NCBI GenBank assembly: GCA_017467225.1
Contig: JAFTSR010000298.1
Location: 1-12,757, forward strand
Direction: 5' to 3'
Origin: Clostridia bacterium
GTDB taxonomy: Bacteria; Bacillota_A; Clostridia; Oscillospirales; CAG-272
DNA length: 12,757 bases
Under the pieces are notes generated by a model, which worked only from the letters and a program-made list of their open reading frames with translations, ran no database searches and had not been told where the DNA came from. Positions 11,898-12,757 of this stretch are shown in pieces. Numbering within the stretch: the stretch's first letter is position 1; every line of letters starts with the position of its first letter. A program made the translations under genes and the position numbers.

Positions 11898-11939
11898 ATA
11901 ACCAAATAAACTTTAATATAAACGAAAGGAATGAACCCC

Positions 11940-12757
11940 ATGTTTTGCGTAAAATTTGCAGAAAAAGAAATCAGCTTCGACGCACCGCTGTCCGTCTTTG
12001 ACGCAGCCAAGGCTGCCGAGCTGGTCACCCGCGCCCACATTGCTGCCCGTGTCAACGGCAAGGTGGTCGATATGACCACGCTACTTGATGCCGATGCTAC
12101 CGTCGAGCTGCTCACCTTTGACAACGCCGACGGCAGACACGTGTTCAACCACACCGCCGCTCATATTCTGGCACAGGCTGTCAAGCGTCTGTATCCCGCA
12201 GCCAAGCTGACCATCGGCCCTGCCATTGAGTCCGGCTTCTACTACGATTTCGACAGCGACGTTCCCTTTGGCACCGATGCTCTTGCCGCTCTTGAGGGCG
12301 AGATGAAAAAAATCGTCAAGGAGAACCACCTCATCCGTCGCTTCACCCTTCCCCGCGACGAGGCCATCAAGCTGATGACCGAGCGCGAGGAGCCCTACAA
12401 GGTGCAGCTGATCGAGGAGCTGCCCGAGGGTGAGACCATCAGCTTCTACCGTCAGGGTGAGTTTGTGGATCTTTGCGCGGGTCCTCACCTCTTCGCTACG
12501 GGCGCCATCAAGGCCTTTAAGCTGACCCAATGCACGGGCGCTTATTGGAAGGGCGACCAGTCCAACAAGCAGCTGCAGAGAGTTTACGGCACGGCATTCC
12601 CGTCCAAGGACGAGCTGCGTACCTACCTGGAAATGGTAGAGGAAGCAAAGAAGCGCGACCACAACAAGGTTGGTCGCGAGCTGGAATATTTCACCACGGT
12701 TGACGTCATCGGCCAAGGCTTGCCGATTCTCTTGCCCAAGGGCGCACGTACTGTGCA
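11940..12757 (+). CDS. thrS: Threonyl-tRNA synthetase, N-terminal part (runs off the window)
   Basis: Charges tRNA(Thr) with threonine in the cytoplasm and removes mischarged serine. The first 272 residues are present: a TGS domain (about 1-62), then the editing domain with HTAAH (H71, H75) and CAGPH (C179, H183), whose four ligands are intact, then the linker DHNKVGRELEYF that leads into the class II catalytic domain, missing here. The motifs and the T-box in front agree. ATG at 11940 has AAAGGA (11925-11930) 9 nt upstream; an in-frame ATG at 11931 directly abuts that site and is less likely. Expression is under control of the T-box. Confidence 0.97.
   Translation, partial: MFCVKFAEKEISFDAPLSVFDAAKAAELVTRAHIAARVNGKVVDMTTLLDADATVELLTFDNADGRHVFNHTAAHILAQAVKRLYPAAKLTIGPAIESGFYYDFDSDVPFGTDALAALEGEMKKIVKENHLIRRFTLPRDEAIKLMTEREEPYKVQLIEELPEGETISFYRQGEFVDLCAGPHLFATGAIKAFKLTQCTGAYWKGDQSNKQLQRVYGTAFPSKDELRTYLEMVEEAKKRDHNKVGRELEYFTTVDVIGQGLPILLPKGARTV

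Noticed and set aside
1..12757. CRISPR arrays, tRNA or rRNA genes, transposases, phage genes, toxin-antitoxin pairs
   Set aside because: Looked for on both strands; no regularly spaced repeats, cloverleaf with CCA end, or matching protein motifs were found.

Overview
The window looks like chromosomal DNA of a GC-rich, low-complexity-free Firmicute of the class Clostridia, probably a gut or rumen member of the Oscillospirales/Christensenellales type. The reasons are strong AGGAGG-type ribosome binding sites, sigma-A promoters close to TTGACA-N17-TATAAT, a T-box leader, the yceD-rpmF pair, a secreted trigger-factor-like FKBP lipoprotein, TmcAL, a C_GCAxxG_C_C protein and a cytoplasmic GH78 rhamnosidase. 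This placement is inference from gene content; no 16S or marker gene is present.

Layout. 1-1300: a visibly AT-richer edge with a rho-independent terminator, a Nudix hydrolase on + (probable TTG start at 178) and a convergent small P-loop kinase-like protein on -, preceded by a nested palindromic repeat. 1375-4840: a minus-strand cluster read yceD, rpmF, FKBP-type PPIase lipoprotein, alanyl-tRNA editing protein; it starts from a strong promoter at 4812-4840, has a terminator hairpin after rpmF, and a GTGA overlap joins the last two genes. 4928-7459: a GH78 alpha-L-rhamnosidase on -. 7460-7678: a divergent control region with two good promoters and an inverted repeat. 7679-9237: threonine aldolase and a C_GCAxxG_C_C redox-type protein, 2 nt apart. 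9383-10594: tmcAL. 10714-11007: a conserved-looking 97-residue protein of unknown function with its own promoter and terminator. 11264-11695: an MgsA-family protein behind a fully consensus extended -10 promoter. 11703-11897: a threonine T-box leader. 11940 to the window end: the first 272 codons of thrS.

How the parts fit. Most genes serve translation and its fidelity: L32, YceD, AlaX-type Ala-tRNA editing, TmcAL (ac4C34 of elongator tRNA-Met) and ThrRS with its own editing domain. The T-box reads ThrRS demand directly: I can draw stem I with an ACC specifier, the antiterminator and the competing terminator. Rhamnosidase gives the organism access to plant-type rhamnosides. I found no mobile element with a transposase, no CRISPR array, no phage module and no tRNA or rRNA.

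The most unusual item is the MgsA-family protein. It aligns without gaps to E. coli MgsA as I remember it, but several catalytic and phosphate-binding positions are changed, although the gene has the strongest promoter in the window and sits directly against the thrS T-box. Other points worth a second look are the back-to-back promoter at 4788-4840, the TTGCACAA inverted repeat upstream of the rhamnosidase, the changed SGNF motif in TmcAL, the P-loop without lysine, and two palindromic elements that look like dispersed repeats.
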